This document shows, one piece after another, positions 50,436-59,283 of a DNA stretch of 60,697 nt. The notes beneath the pieces were generated by a model. That model did no database searches. It was not told the DNA's origin and saw only the letters and a program-made list of their open reading frames with translations. Position 1 is the first letter of the stretch. Every line of letters starts with the position of its first letter. The translations under genes and the position numbers were made by a program. Origin of the DNA: DAOUJW01 sp034422115 (lineage in GTDB: Bacteria > Chloroflexota > Dehalococcoidia > Lucifugimonadales > UBA2985); NCBI GenBank assembly GCA_034422115.1, contig DAOUJW010000023.1, positions 1 through 60,697 of the forward strand, in the 5' to 3' direction.

Positions 50436-51404
50436 ATGACCAAGGACAAGAATAGCGGACTGCGTATAGTCACAATCGGCGGAGGCACCGGGCAATCGAC
50501 TGTGCTGCGGGGCCTGAAGCGCGAGACGGATAACCTCACGGCGATAGTCCCCGTCTCCGACGACGGCGGCAGCTCCGGGCGACTGCGGCAGGACTTCCAG
50601 ATGCCTCCTCCGGGCGACGCTCGCAGCTGCCTGGTCGCCCTCTCCGAGGGAGAGCCTGTGCTGGAGGATCTGTTCAACCACCGCTTCAACGGCAACTCGT
50701 CGCTGGACGGCCACAGCCTGGGCAACCTGCTCCTGGCGGCTCTCTACGAGCAGGCCGGGGGCTTCAGCCAGGGTATAGAGGCGGCAGCCAAGCTGCTTGA
50801 TCTGTCCGGGCGGGTTGTCCCGGTGTCCGATGACACGGGCCTTGTGCTCATGGGCAGGACGCTCTCGGGCCATGTGCTCCAAGGCGAGTCTTCCGTCGGC
50901 CACGCGCCCGATCCCCTGGAGCGGGTCTGGCTGGAGCCTGATGGCGCCGCTGCCGGAGAGGCCGCTCTGGAAGCCATAAGCCGCGCCGAGCTTATCGTCA
51001 TTGGGCCGGGGAGCCTCTACACCAGCCTCATCCCCTGCTTCCTGCTTCAGGGCGTCAGTGAGGCCGTCGCCGCATCCCGCGCGCCCAAGGTCTTTGTGTG
51101 CAACGTCGCCACCCAGCCCCATGAGACCGACGGCTACGGCGTCCAGGAGCACTTGAGGGCGTTCCAGAGCCATTCGGGGGTGGCTGTGACCCACGTGCTG
51201 GTGAACGGCAATGTTGAGGGGCTGCCCGTGGAATCGCGCCAGAAGGCCGTTGAGCCTGTCCAGCGCATCGACGGCTTTGGAGGCGCAGTGGTCCTCGCCG
51301 ACGTGGTGGACGAGGACGTGCGGACGCGCCACGACCCGCAGAAGCTTGCCAGGGCGCTTATGGACGTTGCCGCGCCTCAGGCGGAAGTTGCCACAGGAGC
51401 TTAG
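50436..51404 (+). CDS. yvcK: Gluconeogenesis factor YvcK family (CofD-like)
   Basis: 322 residues of the YvcK/CofD-like fold: IVTIGGGTGQSTVLRGLK, VSDDGGSSGRLR, PPPGDARSCLVAL, the GHSLGNLLLAAL motif and IGPGSLYTSLIPC. YvcK binds UDP-sugars and controls peptidoglycan and gluconeogenic metabolism. The usual neighbours rapZ and whiA are missing. No Shine-Dalgarno is visible before the ATG. Confidence 0.87.
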   Translation: MTKDKNSGLRIVTIGGGTGQSTVLRGLKRETDNLTAIVPVSDDGGSSGRLRQDFQMPPPGDARSCLVALSEGEPVLEDLFNHRFNGNSSLDGHSLGNLLLAALYEQAGGFSQGIEAAAKLLDLSGRVVPVSDDTGLVLMGRTLSGHVLQGESSVGHAPDPLERVWLEPDGAAAGEAALEAISRAELIVIGPGSLYTSLIPCFLLQGVSEAVAASRAPKVFVCNVATQPHETDGYGVQEHLRAFQSHSGVAVTHVLVNGNVEGLPVESRQKAVEPVQRIDGFGGAVVLADVVDEDVRTRHDPQKLARALMDVAAPQAEVATGA

Positions 51405-51434
51405 AGCCAGTGCACCTCAGGCATCGGGAGCGCA

Positions 51435-52949
51435 ATGGATAGCCCCTGGTTGATACTGGGTTTCAGCACCTACTTCACCCTGCTTATCGGCATTGCGTTG
51501 GTGGGAGCCCGCCGGATGCGGAACATGTCGGAGTACGTGCTGGGCGGCCGGAGGCTGAGCAGCTTCACCGCCGCGCTCAGCGCCGGTTCTTCGACTACCA
51601 GCGCCTGGACCATGCTTGCCCTTCCCGCCCTGGCCTTCACTGACGGCGCAGTCTCGATGTGGACTCCTGTAGCCGCCGCAACCGGACTCCTTCTGAGCTG
51701 GCTGCTCATAGCCAGGAGGCTGCGCCGCTACACCATTGAGGCCAACAACGTCCTCACCATCCCGGAGTTCTTTGAGGTGCGGTTCGGAGACACGACCGGG
51801 ATCCTGCGGGCCCTCACGTCGTTCATAACCGTCTTCTTCGTGGTCTTCTACGTAAGCTCCGGGCTGGTGGGCGGCTCCAAGCTGCTGGATACGATATTCG
51901 GCATCGAGGCCAACACCGGCGTCCTGCTGACCTTCTTCGCCGTCGCCTCATACACCCTCATCGGCGGGTTCCTGGCCGTGTCCAGGACGGACGTGTTCCA
52001 GGCGCTGCTGATGCTGGCCAGCCTTCTGCTGATCGTCGTCGTTCTGACCGGCCATATCGACGGCCCCTTAACAGACGCGGCAGGTCACGCCGGCAGCTTT
52101 TTCAACCCCTTGACAGGCGAAAGGGGCGCGGCCGCAACCCTGGTCTTTATGCTCTCCACGACGGGGTGGGCATTCGGGGCATTCGGCGCTCAGCGCATTT
52201 TGCAGCGCTTCATGGCCATTGAGCGAGAGGACAGGATTCCCCAGAGCCGCAACATGTCCATGATTTGGCTGGTGTCGGTTTACGGCCTTGCAGTGACGGT
52301 TGGCCTGTTTGCCCACACCTCCCTGGCCCACGCGGGCACGACTACAGTGTTGGCCGACGCCGAGCGCATCTACCTGCTGGTCTCGGAGGTGTTCTTCCAT
52401 CCCGTGGTGACCGGCATACTGCTGACGGCGGTCATTGCCGCGGTGATGAGCACCGCCGACTCGCAGCTGCTCCTGGCCTCCGCCGTCGCCACAGACGACA
52501 TGCCATTCATCAAGAGAGTGGCCTACGGGCTCTCGGCCAACGGCAGGGTCTGGCTGGGCCGCCTGCTGCTGGTGGTCATAGGCTGGATTGCCGTGGCGGT
52601 ATCGATAATATGGCCGGAGTCGATTTTCGACCTGGTGAGCTACGCATGGGGCGGGATGGGCGCGGCCTTCGGCCCTACCGTGATACTGGCCCTGTACTGG
52701 CGCAGGTTCAACTTCCAGGGAGCGGCCGCGTCCATCGCGGCGGGCACGACGCTGGCCTCGATATGGTACTTGATGGACGGCGGACCCTCCGGCATATGGG
52801 ACATACAGCCCGCAACGCCGGGCTTCTTGGCGGCTATGGTGGTAGCCGTGGTCGTCTCACGCCTGACGCCCCAGCCGTCCGATGAGGTGCTGGAACTCTT
52901 TGACAGGGTGAACTCAAATAGAGGACAATTGCAGGAGACATCCCGTTAG
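51435..52949 (+). CDS. Sodium:solute symporter family transporter
   Basis: A 504-residue integral membrane protein of the SSS family with about 13 hydrophobic helices. RRMRNMSEYVLGGRRLS (start of the LeuT-like core), SAGSSTTSAWTMLALP (first unwound helix) and FGAQRILQRFMA are characteristic of PutP-like proteins. It is likely to import an organic solute (amino acid or carboxylate) with sodium. GGGAGCG precedes the ATG. It follows yvcK by 30 bases. Confidence 0.85.
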   Translation: MDSPWLILGFSTYFTLLIGIALVGARRMRNMSEYVLGGRRLSSFTAALSAGSSTTSAWTMLALPALAFTDGAVSMWTPVAAATGLLLSWLLIARRLRRYTIEANNVLTIPEFFEVRFGDTTGILRALTSFITVFFVVFYVSSGLVGGSKLLDTIFGIEANTGVLLTFFAVASYTLIGGFLAVSRTDVFQALLMLASLLLIVVVLTGHIDGPLTDAAGHAGSFFNPLTGERGAAATLVFMLSTTGWAFGAFGAQRILQRFMAIEREDRIPQSRNMSMIWLVSVYGLAVTVGLFAHTSLAHAGTTTVLADAERIYLLVSEVFFHPVVTGILLTAVIAAVMSTADSQLLLASAVATDDMPFIKRVAYGLSANGRVWLGRLLLVVIGWIAVAVSIIWPESIFDLVSYAWGGMGAAFGPTVILALYWRRFNFQGAAASIAAGTTLASIWYLMDGGPSGIWDIQPATPGFLAAMVVAVVVSRLTPQPSDEVLELFDRVNSNRGQLQETSR

Positions 52950-53002
52950 GGAGCCTTTCACCACAGCCGCGGCTGTGATTCTATGTTGAGGAGGTACAGA
53001 CT

Positions 53003-53434
53003 ATGCCCCTGGTTAAACGGCTTCTGGCGGCCTATCTCGTAGTTACGGCGTTTGCCGTGTTCTTCAACTTCATACTGACGCCGGTGTACCACGACGGCTC
53101 CCCCGACTACCCGGTCTGGGAGATTCTCAACTGGTTCATGGCCGGCGCGGTAATCCTGTGCCTGGTGGTCAACTTCAGGCGCAGGTTCGCCATAGGCGAC
53201 TGGCGGTACAGCGACCTTGAGAACCTGCTCATCAGCACCACCTACTTCGCTTCAATCGCGCTGGCCATGCTGTTCTTCTGGGAGTGGTTCTGGAACCTGA
53301 ACCCGGACAGCGAGACCGGGGAAGCCGTAACCTCACATATAATTTACTTCCCGCTGATGGACACCCTGTTTGTGATAGTGGCCCTCTCAACCGGGCGCTT
53401 TCTCTGGAACACGGCGGATTTAGACAACCGGTAG
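53003..53434 (+). CDS. Four-helix membrane protein, hypothetical
   Basis: 143 residues with four hydrophobic segments (about 6-28, 43-60, 78-95, 117-133) and short polar loops. No family recognised. AGGAGG lies 8 bases before the ATG. It lies 53 bases after the symporter stop and may belong to the same transcript. Confidence 0.6.
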   Translation: MPLVKRLLAAYLVVTAFAVFFNFILTPVYHDGSPDYPVWEILNWFMAGAVILCLVVNFRRRFAIGDWRYSDLENLLISTTYFASIALAMLFFWEWFWNLNPDSETGEAVTSHIIYFPLMDTLFVIVALSTGRFLWNTADLDNR

Positions 53435-53479
53435 GCGCGAGCTGATCTACCTGAGGGCTGAATGCAAGGAGGCAATGCA

Positions 53480-53719
53480 ATGGGGACCAAGGCTTACGTA
53501 CTGATAGAGACAGCAGTAGGCAAGACCAAGGACGTGCTTGACGCCCTTCGCGGCATAGACGGCGTTAGAGAGGCGGACGCCGTGACCGGCGAGTACGACA
53601 TCGTGGCCGTGGTGGAGGCGGACAGCCTCAACCACATCGGAGAGCTGGTGACGGGCAGCATCCACACCATCGGCGGCATACAGCGCACGACAACCTACCT
53701 GTCGGTGAACATGGGCTAG
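53480..53719 (+). CDS. Standalone Lrp/AsnC ligand-binding (RAM) domain protein
   Basis: A 79-residue Lrp/AsnC effector domain without the helix-turn-helix: GTKAYVLIETAVGKTKDVLDALRGIDGVREADAVTGEYDIVAVVEADSLNHIGELV, ending GGIQRTTTYLSVNMG. Such stand-alone RAM proteins bind amino acids and can modulate partner regulators or enzymes. AGGAGG is 7 bases before ATG 53480; ATG 53462 is upstream of the Shine-Dalgarno. Confidence 0.82.
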   Translation: MGTKAYVLIETAVGKTKDVLDALRGIDGVREADAVTGEYDIVAVVEADSLNHIGELVTGSIHTIGGIQRTTTYLSVNMG

Positions 53720-53750
53720 CCCGGGGCTGCCGCTCCAGGAGACTCAAGGC

Positions 53751-54095
53751 ATGGCCGAAGACTGCATCTTCTGCAAGATCATCCGCGGGGAGATTCCAAG
53801 CGATACCCTGCAACGCGACGACAGCGTGATCGCCATTCGGGACATAAATCCCAGGGCGCCCACCCACGTGCTGGTCATACCCCTGGAGCACGTCACCTAC
53901 CTGGACACCGTCCCTCCTGAAAATGAGACGCTCCTGGGCCACATGCTCCTTGTGGGAAAGGACGTGGCGCGGTCGGAGGGCGTGATTGAGAGCGGCTACA
54001 GGCTGTCGATAAACCAGGGCCCGGACTCGGGGCAGCTGGTGCCGCATCTGCACCTGCACGTGCTGGGCGGCCGCCCGCTTGGGGCGGAGGGCTGA
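53751..54095 (+). CDS. HIT family hydrolase
   Basis: 114 residues of the histidine-triad (HINT-like) family: CIFCKIIRGEIPS at the N-terminus and the triad motif VPHLHLHVLGGRP at the end. It hydrolyses nucleotide-linked amides or phosphoramidates (e.g. AMP-NH2). GGAG precedes the ATG. Part of a compact same-strand cluster (RAM, HIT, DUF971). Confidence 0.9.
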   Translation: MAEDCIFCKIIRGEIPSDTLQRDDSVIAIRDINPRAPTHVLVIPLEHVTYLDTVPPENETLLGHMLLVGKDVARSEGVIESGYRLSINQGPDSGQLVPHLHLHVLGGRPLGAEG

Positions 54096-54098
54096 GCG

Positions 54099-54407
54099 AT
54101 GCAGGCTAAAGAGGTCAGGCTGGAGGACAAGATCCACGTTGTGTGGGACGACGGCCATGCCAGCGAGTACCCCCACAGGTACTTGAGGGGCCAGTGCTGC
54201 TGCGCCGCCTGCGTGGAGGAGATGACCGGAAGACGCATGGTTTCTGAAAATGACATACCCGTTGACGTTGAGGCCCTGGACTGGATGCAGGTCGGTCGCT
54301 ACGCCCTGCAGTTCCTCTGGAGCGACACCCACGACTCTGGCATATACCCCTTTGAGCTGCTTCGCAGGCTGTGTCGTTGCGCTGAGTGCTACGCCGGCGA
54401 GGGGTAG
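54099..54407 (+). CDS. DUF971 (GBBH-like N-terminal domain) protein
   Basis: A 102-residue DUF971 protein: VRLEDKIHVVWDDGHASEYPHRYLRGQCCCAACVEEMTGRR, then LDWMQVGRYALQFLWSDTHDSGIYPFELLRRLC. The CxxC-type cysteines fit the zinc-binding N-terminal domain of gamma-butyrobetaine hydroxylase. Stand-alone versions often occur near iron-sulfur or sulfur genes. It starts 3 bases after the HIT stop. Confidence 0.83.
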   Translation: MQAKEVRLEDKIHVVWDDGHASEYPHRYLRGQCCCAACVEEMTGRRMVSENDIPVDVEALDWMQVGRYALQFLWSDTHDSGIYPFELLRRLCRCAECYAGEG

Positions 54408-54459
54408 GGCGTCATCTCGGCGCGTCATTTACACGTCATTGCTATGAAAATAGGAATGA

Positions 54460-54530
54460 CCATTCCTGAGAAGGCAGGAATCCAGGGGGCGCGGGGTCGT
54501 AAGGGCGGTTCGCGAACCGCCCCTACAATA
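54460..54530. repeat. Two palindromic repeats between DUF971 and the CoiA-like gene
   Basis: CATTCCTGAGAAGGCAGGAATCC (54463-54485) is a member of the GGATTCC family. GGGCGGTTCGCGAACCGCCC (54503-54522) is the same 20-base core as at 32081-32110. The insertion-like CoiA gene begins about 120 bases later. Confidence 0.75.
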
Positions 54531-54660
54531 TCTGCCGACAGCCCATTTTCATCCGCTCATCTGGCGCTGGCAAGGGCCATGGGCATTTCCGTGAAGCCTG
54601 CCCCGTAGTTGATGTGGTTCTGCTGCATTCGCGGGGTAGGCGATATTGAGCAAGGAGAAG

Positions 54661-55755
54661 ATGATTCCGATGGAGAAGGACGTACAATACCCAGAGGCGT
54701 GGACCTCTCCATATCGCAGGGTGCATATAAGCGACGCTCAACGGGGAGAACCGTATTACTGCTTTGGCTGTAATGAGCGGATGATTGCCAGACTAAAAGA
54801 AGACAAGCGGAGACGCCATTTCGCTCACAAGGCTAAGGTTAACGTCGTGCAATGCTCCCCCGAATCCGCATTACACAAGGCGGCAAAGAGGAACATACAG
54901 GAGGGATTTCGCGAAGCGGTGGAATCGGGCGGAGGGTATTCGTTGGGTTATTGTTGTTCGCAATGTGGGGCGGTTAGAAGTGGTAATGTCGCGAACCCCG
55001 GCACGGATGTCGACCGTGAACAGAGTGTGGTAAAGGGCACGACATCTGACTTGGTGTTCACGAATCCTGATGGTAGCCCCCGTGTCATTGTAGAGATAGA
55101 GGTCACCCACGGATTCGAAGAAAAGACGCGGGAGTTATACGAGAAGTCGGGGTTACCAGTAATGACACTCAAGGTGTCTGATTGGGATATACTTCCCTCA
55201 CTCCGTGAAAGGGTCATAGCGACGTCTACCCTGAACATTGAGGACACGCTTTGCGCGTCTTGTAAGCGACGCCGAGCGGAAGCGGAAAAGAAACGGCAGC
55301 ACCGGGTAGAAGAGGAACAGCGACGCCGGGCGGTTGAGGAACTGGAGCAGGAGCGGTTGGAAGAGGAACAGCGACGCCGGGCGTTAGACCTCATGGCGCG
55401 GTCCTACGAAAAGGAGTGGATAGACCTACCCGGTGGGGTGTCAATGGAAGCGCAACCCGTCCGTCTCAAGGATGACGAGTACGCTATTGGCAGACTCGTT
55501 AAAGTGCAAAACCCTCCGGCCGAAGGCGCGTGGCATCGATGGATACTCCGCAAGTTGGACAACCCCCGGTTCACCCTACCTGTCGCCATCCCGAGAACTG
55601 AGGTTGCCCCTGAGAAGGGTAGGTCCCTGCTGGATGTCCCAGTGCTCATTCGTTGTTACAACGGCGGTGAGAGGGTGAGCAACACTGGCCAGAAGTACAC
55701 GTGGTGGCATTTCTCCGTGGAGGTCTACGAGAGGTTGGGGAAGGGCCTCGGTTAA
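54661..55755 (+). CDS. CoiA-like competence/nuclease family protein
   Basis: About 364 residues. An N-terminal CoiA-like zinc segment (YYCFGCNERMIARLK...RRHFAHK...CSPESALHKAAKR) is followed by a PD-(D/E)XK-like core (SDLVFTNPDG, VIVEIEVTH) and a KSGLPVMTLKVSDW strand. A coiled-coil of repeated EEEQRRRAVEELEQERL type (about 215-260) leads to a C-terminal OB-like domain. CoiA proteins act in DNA uptake or recombination in competent bacteria, and phage versions exist. Composition is A+T-richer than neighbours. The start is uncertain: AAGGAG is 4 bases before ATG 54661; TTG 54646 and ATG 54670 are alternatives. Confidence 0.65.
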   Translation: MIPMEKDVQYPEAWTSPYRRVHISDAQRGEPYYCFGCNERMIARLKEDKRRRHFAHKAKVNVVQCSPESALHKAAKRNIQEGFREAVESGGGYSLGYCCSQCGAVRSGNVANPGTDVDREQSVVKGTTSDLVFTNPDGSPRVIVEIEVTHGFEEKTRELYEKSGLPVMTLKVSDWDILPSLRERVIATSTLNIEDTLCASCKRRRAEAEKKRQHRVEEEQRRRAVEELEQERLEEEQRRRALDLMARSYEKEWIDLPGGVSMEAQPVRLKDDEYAIGRLVKVQNPPAEGAWHRWILRKLDNPRFTLPVAIPRTEVAPEKGRSLLDVPVLIRCYNGGERVSNTGQKYTWWHFSVEVYERLGKGLG

Positions 55756-55833
55756 TCAAGCAGCAGCAACGGTAGTGATTAAGGATAGAGCAACGCCCTA
55801 TCTGTTATTGTAAGAGAACTCCCCTGCCCGTCC

Positions 55834-55862
55834 TTGACACTCCGTAGCGGGAGGATTACCAT
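55834..55862 (+). promoter_or_regulatory. rny promoter
   Basis: TTGACA (55834-55839), a 17-base spacer and TACCAT (55857-55862), about 80 bases before the rny start. The leader contains two hairpins (GCCC...GGGC near 55871-55887 and CCAGGCC...GGCCTGG near 55899-55920). Confidence 0.6.
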
Positions 55863-55941
55863 TCCCTTGTGCCCTGGCTTTGCGGGCATGTTAATTTTCC
55901 AGGCCTTTTGCGGGCCTGGACAGAAAGGAAGGTGAAGGACA

Positions 55942-57468
55942 GTGGAAGCGCTCATACTTGTCCTTGCCGTCCTGGCCGCCCTGGGGATAGGGGCAGCAAC
56001 CGGGTTCCTTGTCAGAGCTGGTGTCGCTGGCAGGCGTGTGAAGTATGCAGGTGAAGAGGCTTCCCGCATACTGGAGGAAGCTGAGGAGGATAAGAAGGGC
56101 ATTCTACTTGAGGCCAAGGAGGAGGCCCTGCAGTATCGCACCTCGGTGGAGGCAGACCTGAGGGATCGTCGCTCGGAGCTCCAACGACAGGAGAGAAGGC
56201 TCTCCAACCGCGAGGAGAACGCTGAGCGACGTGCGGACAATCTGGATCGCAGGGAGAAGGCTCAGGCGGACCGAGAGAATGGCCTTGAGAAGAAAGAGGC
56301 TGAAATAGAGGAGATGAAGCGCCAGGAAATGGAAGTCCTGGAGAACATCTCGGCTCTCTCCATGAACGACGCCAAGGACCTTCTTCTGCGAAAGGCGGAG
56401 GATGAAATCCAGTACGAGGTGGCGCGTCGCTACCGGGACATTGAGCAGCACGCAAGAGAAGAGGCTGACCAGAAAGCCCGCAAGCACGTGACGCTGGCCA
56501 TTCACCGCTTGGCCTCCGACGTAGTCTCTGAGAACTCGGTTAAGGTAATTCCCCTACCCAACGACGACATGAAGGGACGTCTCATAGGGCGCGAGGGACG
56601 CAACATACGCGCTATAGAGAGCGCGACAGGTGTCGATCTCATAATCGACGACACACCGGAGGCCGTCACGGTCTCCTGCTTCGACCCCATCCGGCGGGAG
56701 GTGGCGAGACAGGCCATAACCAAGCTCATCTCCGACGGCCGGATACACCCCGCTCGAATTGAGGACGTGGTGGAGAAGACCCGCGAGGAGGTGGAGGACA
56801 ACATCCGGGAGGAGGGGGAGAAGGCGGTATTCGACGCCGGGGTTCGCGGGCTGAACCCGGAGCTTGTCAAGCTCCTTGGCAGGCTCAAGTACCGGTACAG
56901 CTACGGAGAGAACATCCTCCAGCACAGTGTGGAGGTCTCCCTTCTTTCCGGGATGCTCGCCGCGGAAGTTGGAATCAACGTGGAGGTAGCCAAGGCGGGC
57001 GGCCTGCTGCACGACATTGGCAAGGCCCTCACCCACGAGGTCGAGGGGACCCACGCCGAGATCGGCGCGGACGTGGCCCGCAGGTACGGCATCCCGCCGG
57101 AGGTGGAGCGGGCAATCATGGAGCACCATGACGAGGAGCGCGGGTCTGAGGAGGCGTTCATAGTCGCCGCCGCAGACGCCATCAGCGCCGCACGTCCGGG
57201 CGCTCGCAAGGACACCCTGGAACACTACGCCAAGAGGCTGGAGGCCCTTGAGGAGGTGGCCCAGAGCTTCCCCGGCGTGGAGAAGTGCTACGCCATACAG
57301 GCCGGCCGCGAGGTGCGTATAATGGTGAAGTCCGGGGAGGTGGACGATGTGACCGCATCCAAGCTGGCGCGGGACGTTGTGAAGAAGATAGAGGAAACCC
57401 TGGTCTACCCCGGCCTGATAAAGGTCACGGTTATCCGAGAGACCCGCTCGGTGGAGTACGCCCGATAG
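55942..57468 (+). CDS. rny: Ribonuclease Y
   Basis: A 508-residue membrane-anchored endoribonuclease that starts mRNA decay. An N-terminal transmembrane helix (EALILVLAVLAALGIGAATG) is followed by a long coiled coil (about 35-190), a KH domain (GRLIGREGRNIRAIESATG) and an HD domain with the metal motif in GGLLHDIGKALTHE plus MEHHDEE. The length is typical. GTG 55942 follows AAGGTGAAGG. It heads a cluster with ymdB, a conserved neighbour. Confidence 0.93.
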   Translation: MEALILVLAVLAALGIGAATGFLVRAGVAGRRVKYAGEEASRILEEAEEDKKGILLEAKEEALQYRTSVEADLRDRRSELQRQERRLSNREENAERRADNLDRREKAQADRENGLEKKEAEIEEMKRQEMEVLENISALSMNDAKDLLLRKAEDEIQYEVARRYRDIEQHAREEADQKARKHVTLAIHRLASDVVSENSVKVIPLPNDDMKGRLIGREGRNIRAIESATGVDLIIDDTPEAVTVSCFDPIRREVARQAITKLISDGRIHPARIEDVVEKTREEVEDNIREEGEKAVFDAGVRGLNPELVKLLGRLKYRYSYGENILQHSVEVSLLSGMLAAEVGINVEVAKAGGLLHDIGKALTHEVEGTHAEIGADVARRYGIPPEVERAIMEHHDEERGSEEAFIVAAADAISAARPGARKDTLEHYAKRLEALEEVAQSFPGVEKCYAIQAGREVRIMVKSGEVDDVTASKLARDVVKKIEETLVYPGLIKVTVIRETRSVEYAR

Positions 57469-57547
57469 GAGAGGACTCCCCTCTCCACCGGCTGGGGGCC
57501 AATGGGTGTGCTCTGCCCTATTGAGGCGTTGTGCCGGAGATAGCCAA

Positions 57548-58315
57548 GTGCGAGTCTTAATGGTTGGAGACATTGTTGGCAAACCCGGAAGGAGGGCCGT
57601 CAAAGCCCTTCTTCCGGGTTTACGCGACGAGTACGGCATAGACCTGGTGGTGGCAAACGGCGAGAACTCTGCCGGCGGCTTTGGAATCACCATAGACGTT
57701 GCCCAGGAGCTATTTGAGCTTGGCGTGGACGTCATAACCTCCGGCAATCACATCTGGGACCAGAAGGCCATCATCCCCTACCTGGACGAGGACATCCCCA
57801 TACTGCGGCCCCTCAACTACCCCCCTTCCACGCCCGGCAGAGGCTGTGTCAGCGTGGGCAACGTCCTGGTGGTAAGCCTGATTGGCCGCGTGTTCGTGGG
57901 CAACTTTGACTGCCCCTTCAGGGCTATGGACAGCCTGCTGGAGCGGGTCGGAGACAGCCACAGGGTGGTGCTGGTGGACTTTCACGCAGAGGCCACGTCT
58001 GAGAAGATGGCCCTGGGCTGGTATCTGGACGGCAGGGTCACGGCCGTCACCGGCACCCACACCCACGTGGGCACCGTGGACAACCGCATATTCCCCAAGG
58101 GCACCGGGTACGTTTCGGACGTGGGCATGGTCGGCCCCAGGAACTCGGTTATCGGCAGCGAGGTGGAGGACGTGCTGGTGCGATTTCTGGACCAGACCCC
58201 CAGGCGGCTCACGGTGGCCGGCGGGCCCCTTCAGTTCAACTCCGTGATGGTTGAGATTGACGACGACACCGGCAAGGCAACCGCGGTGACTCGCGTCGAC
58301 AGGCAGGTGGACTAG
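57548..58315 (+). CDS. ymdB: YmdB-type metallophosphoesterase
   Basis: A 255-residue phosphodiesterase of the TIGR00282/YmdB family, acting on 2',3'-cyclic nucleotides: MVGDIVGKPGRRAV, VVANGENSAGGFGI, SGNHIWDQ and GTHTHVGTVD carry the metal ligands. YmdB affects RNase activity and biofilm decisions in Bacillus and is usually next to rny, as here. GTG 57548 (GGAG 9 bases upstream) is preferred to an earlier in-frame start at 57506. Confidence 0.9.
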   Translation: MRVLMVGDIVGKPGRRAVKALLPGLRDEYGIDLVVANGENSAGGFGITIDVAQELFELGVDVITSGNHIWDQKAIIPYLDEDIPILRPLNYPPSTPGRGCVSVGNVLVVSLIGRVFVGNFDCPFRAMDSLLERVGDSHRVVLVDFHAEATSEKMALGWYLDGRVTAVTGTHTHVGTVDNRIFPKGTGYVSDVGMVGPRNSVIGSEVEDVLVRFLDQTPRRLTVAGGPLQFNSVMVEIDDDTGKATAVTRVDRQVD

Positions 58316-58317
58316 CG

Positions 58318-59166
58318 ATGGCGGAAGTAGACCTTCATCTGCACACCACCTACTCCGACGGCCGTTTGACCCCGACGCAGCTGGTGGACCTGGTGGCCGA
58401 GCGCGGCCTTCGAGTCGTGGCCGTCACGGACCACGACTCCACAGAAGGCCTCGCGGAAGCCTTTGAGGCCGCCGAGAAGCACCCGCAGCTCACCATCATT
58501 CCGGGCATTGAGCTGAGCACGGACATTCCTGGCAACGAGATTCACGTTCTGGGCTACTTCATAGACTACTTCAACCCCGGCTTTCAGCAGACGCTGGCGG
58601 AGTTCCGGGAGGGCAGGCTGGACCGGGGGCGTCGAATGGTGGACAACCTGGAGAAGCTGGGCCTCAGCATCGACTGGGAGCGTGTGCTTGAGCTATCCGA
58701 CGGCGGCGCCGTGGGGCGTCCCCACATCGCCCAGGCTATGGTGGAGAAGGGGTACATCACCTATCCGCAGGAGGCCTTTGATAAGTACATAGGTCGCAAC
58801 GGGCCTGCTTACGCCGAAAGGCCCAAGCTCGCTCCTGACGACGCCGTCCGCATGATACTGGAGGTGGGCGGCCTGCCCGTCCTTGCACATCCGGCTCGGT
58901 ACGTGCAGAACCCCGAAGGGCAGCTGCCGGTCCTTAAAGGGGCGGGCCTGGTGGGCATGGAGGTCTACTACAAGGACTACACGCCCGGAGAGATCGAGGA
59001 CCTCCTCGGCCTCTGCCGGAAGTACGACCTTATCCCCACGGGTGGCAGCGACTACCACGCCCTCGGCACGTCGGACGAGGTGGTACCGGGCAGCGTGGGG
59101 CCTCCTGTGGAGACCGCAAAGAGGCTTTTCTCTCTTGCAGGGCTAGAGGCCGGCATCAGCCTCTAG
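58318..59166 (+). CDS. PHP-domain phosphoesterase (RNase AM/TrpH-like)
   Basis: A 282-residue PHP protein with DLHLHTTYSDG (motif I), AVTDHDSTEG (II), the PGIELST segment, PVLAHPARY (III) and PTGGSDYHA (IV). This matches the TrpH/YciV branch, 3',5'-nucleotide phosphatases and 5'-3' RNases. It begins 2 bases after the ymdB stop, so rny, ymdB and this gene look like one RNA-turnover operon. Confidence 0.85.
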   Translation: MAEVDLHLHTTYSDGRLTPTQLVDLVAERGLRVVAVTDHDSTEGLAEAFEAAEKHPQLTIIPGIELSTDIPGNEIHVLGYFIDYFNPGFQQTLAEFREGRLDRGRRMVDNLEKLGLSIDWERVLELSDGGAVGRPHIAQAMVEKGYITYPQEAFDKYIGRNGPAYAERPKLAPDDAVRMILEVGGLPVLAHPARYVQNPEGQLPVLKGAGLVGMEVYYKDYTPGEIEDLLGLCRKYDLIPTGGSDYHALGTSDEVVPGSVGPPVETAKRLFSLAGLEAGISL

Positions 59167-59283
59167 CGATCGTGCGAGCCCAACCAACACCTTGTCCTCT
59201 CCCCTGCCCCACCTTTGCAGTCCGTGCATTTTCGATTAGAGTTGAGTCAGCCTCCAAGAGTCCAACCTGAGAAGCGCTATTCA

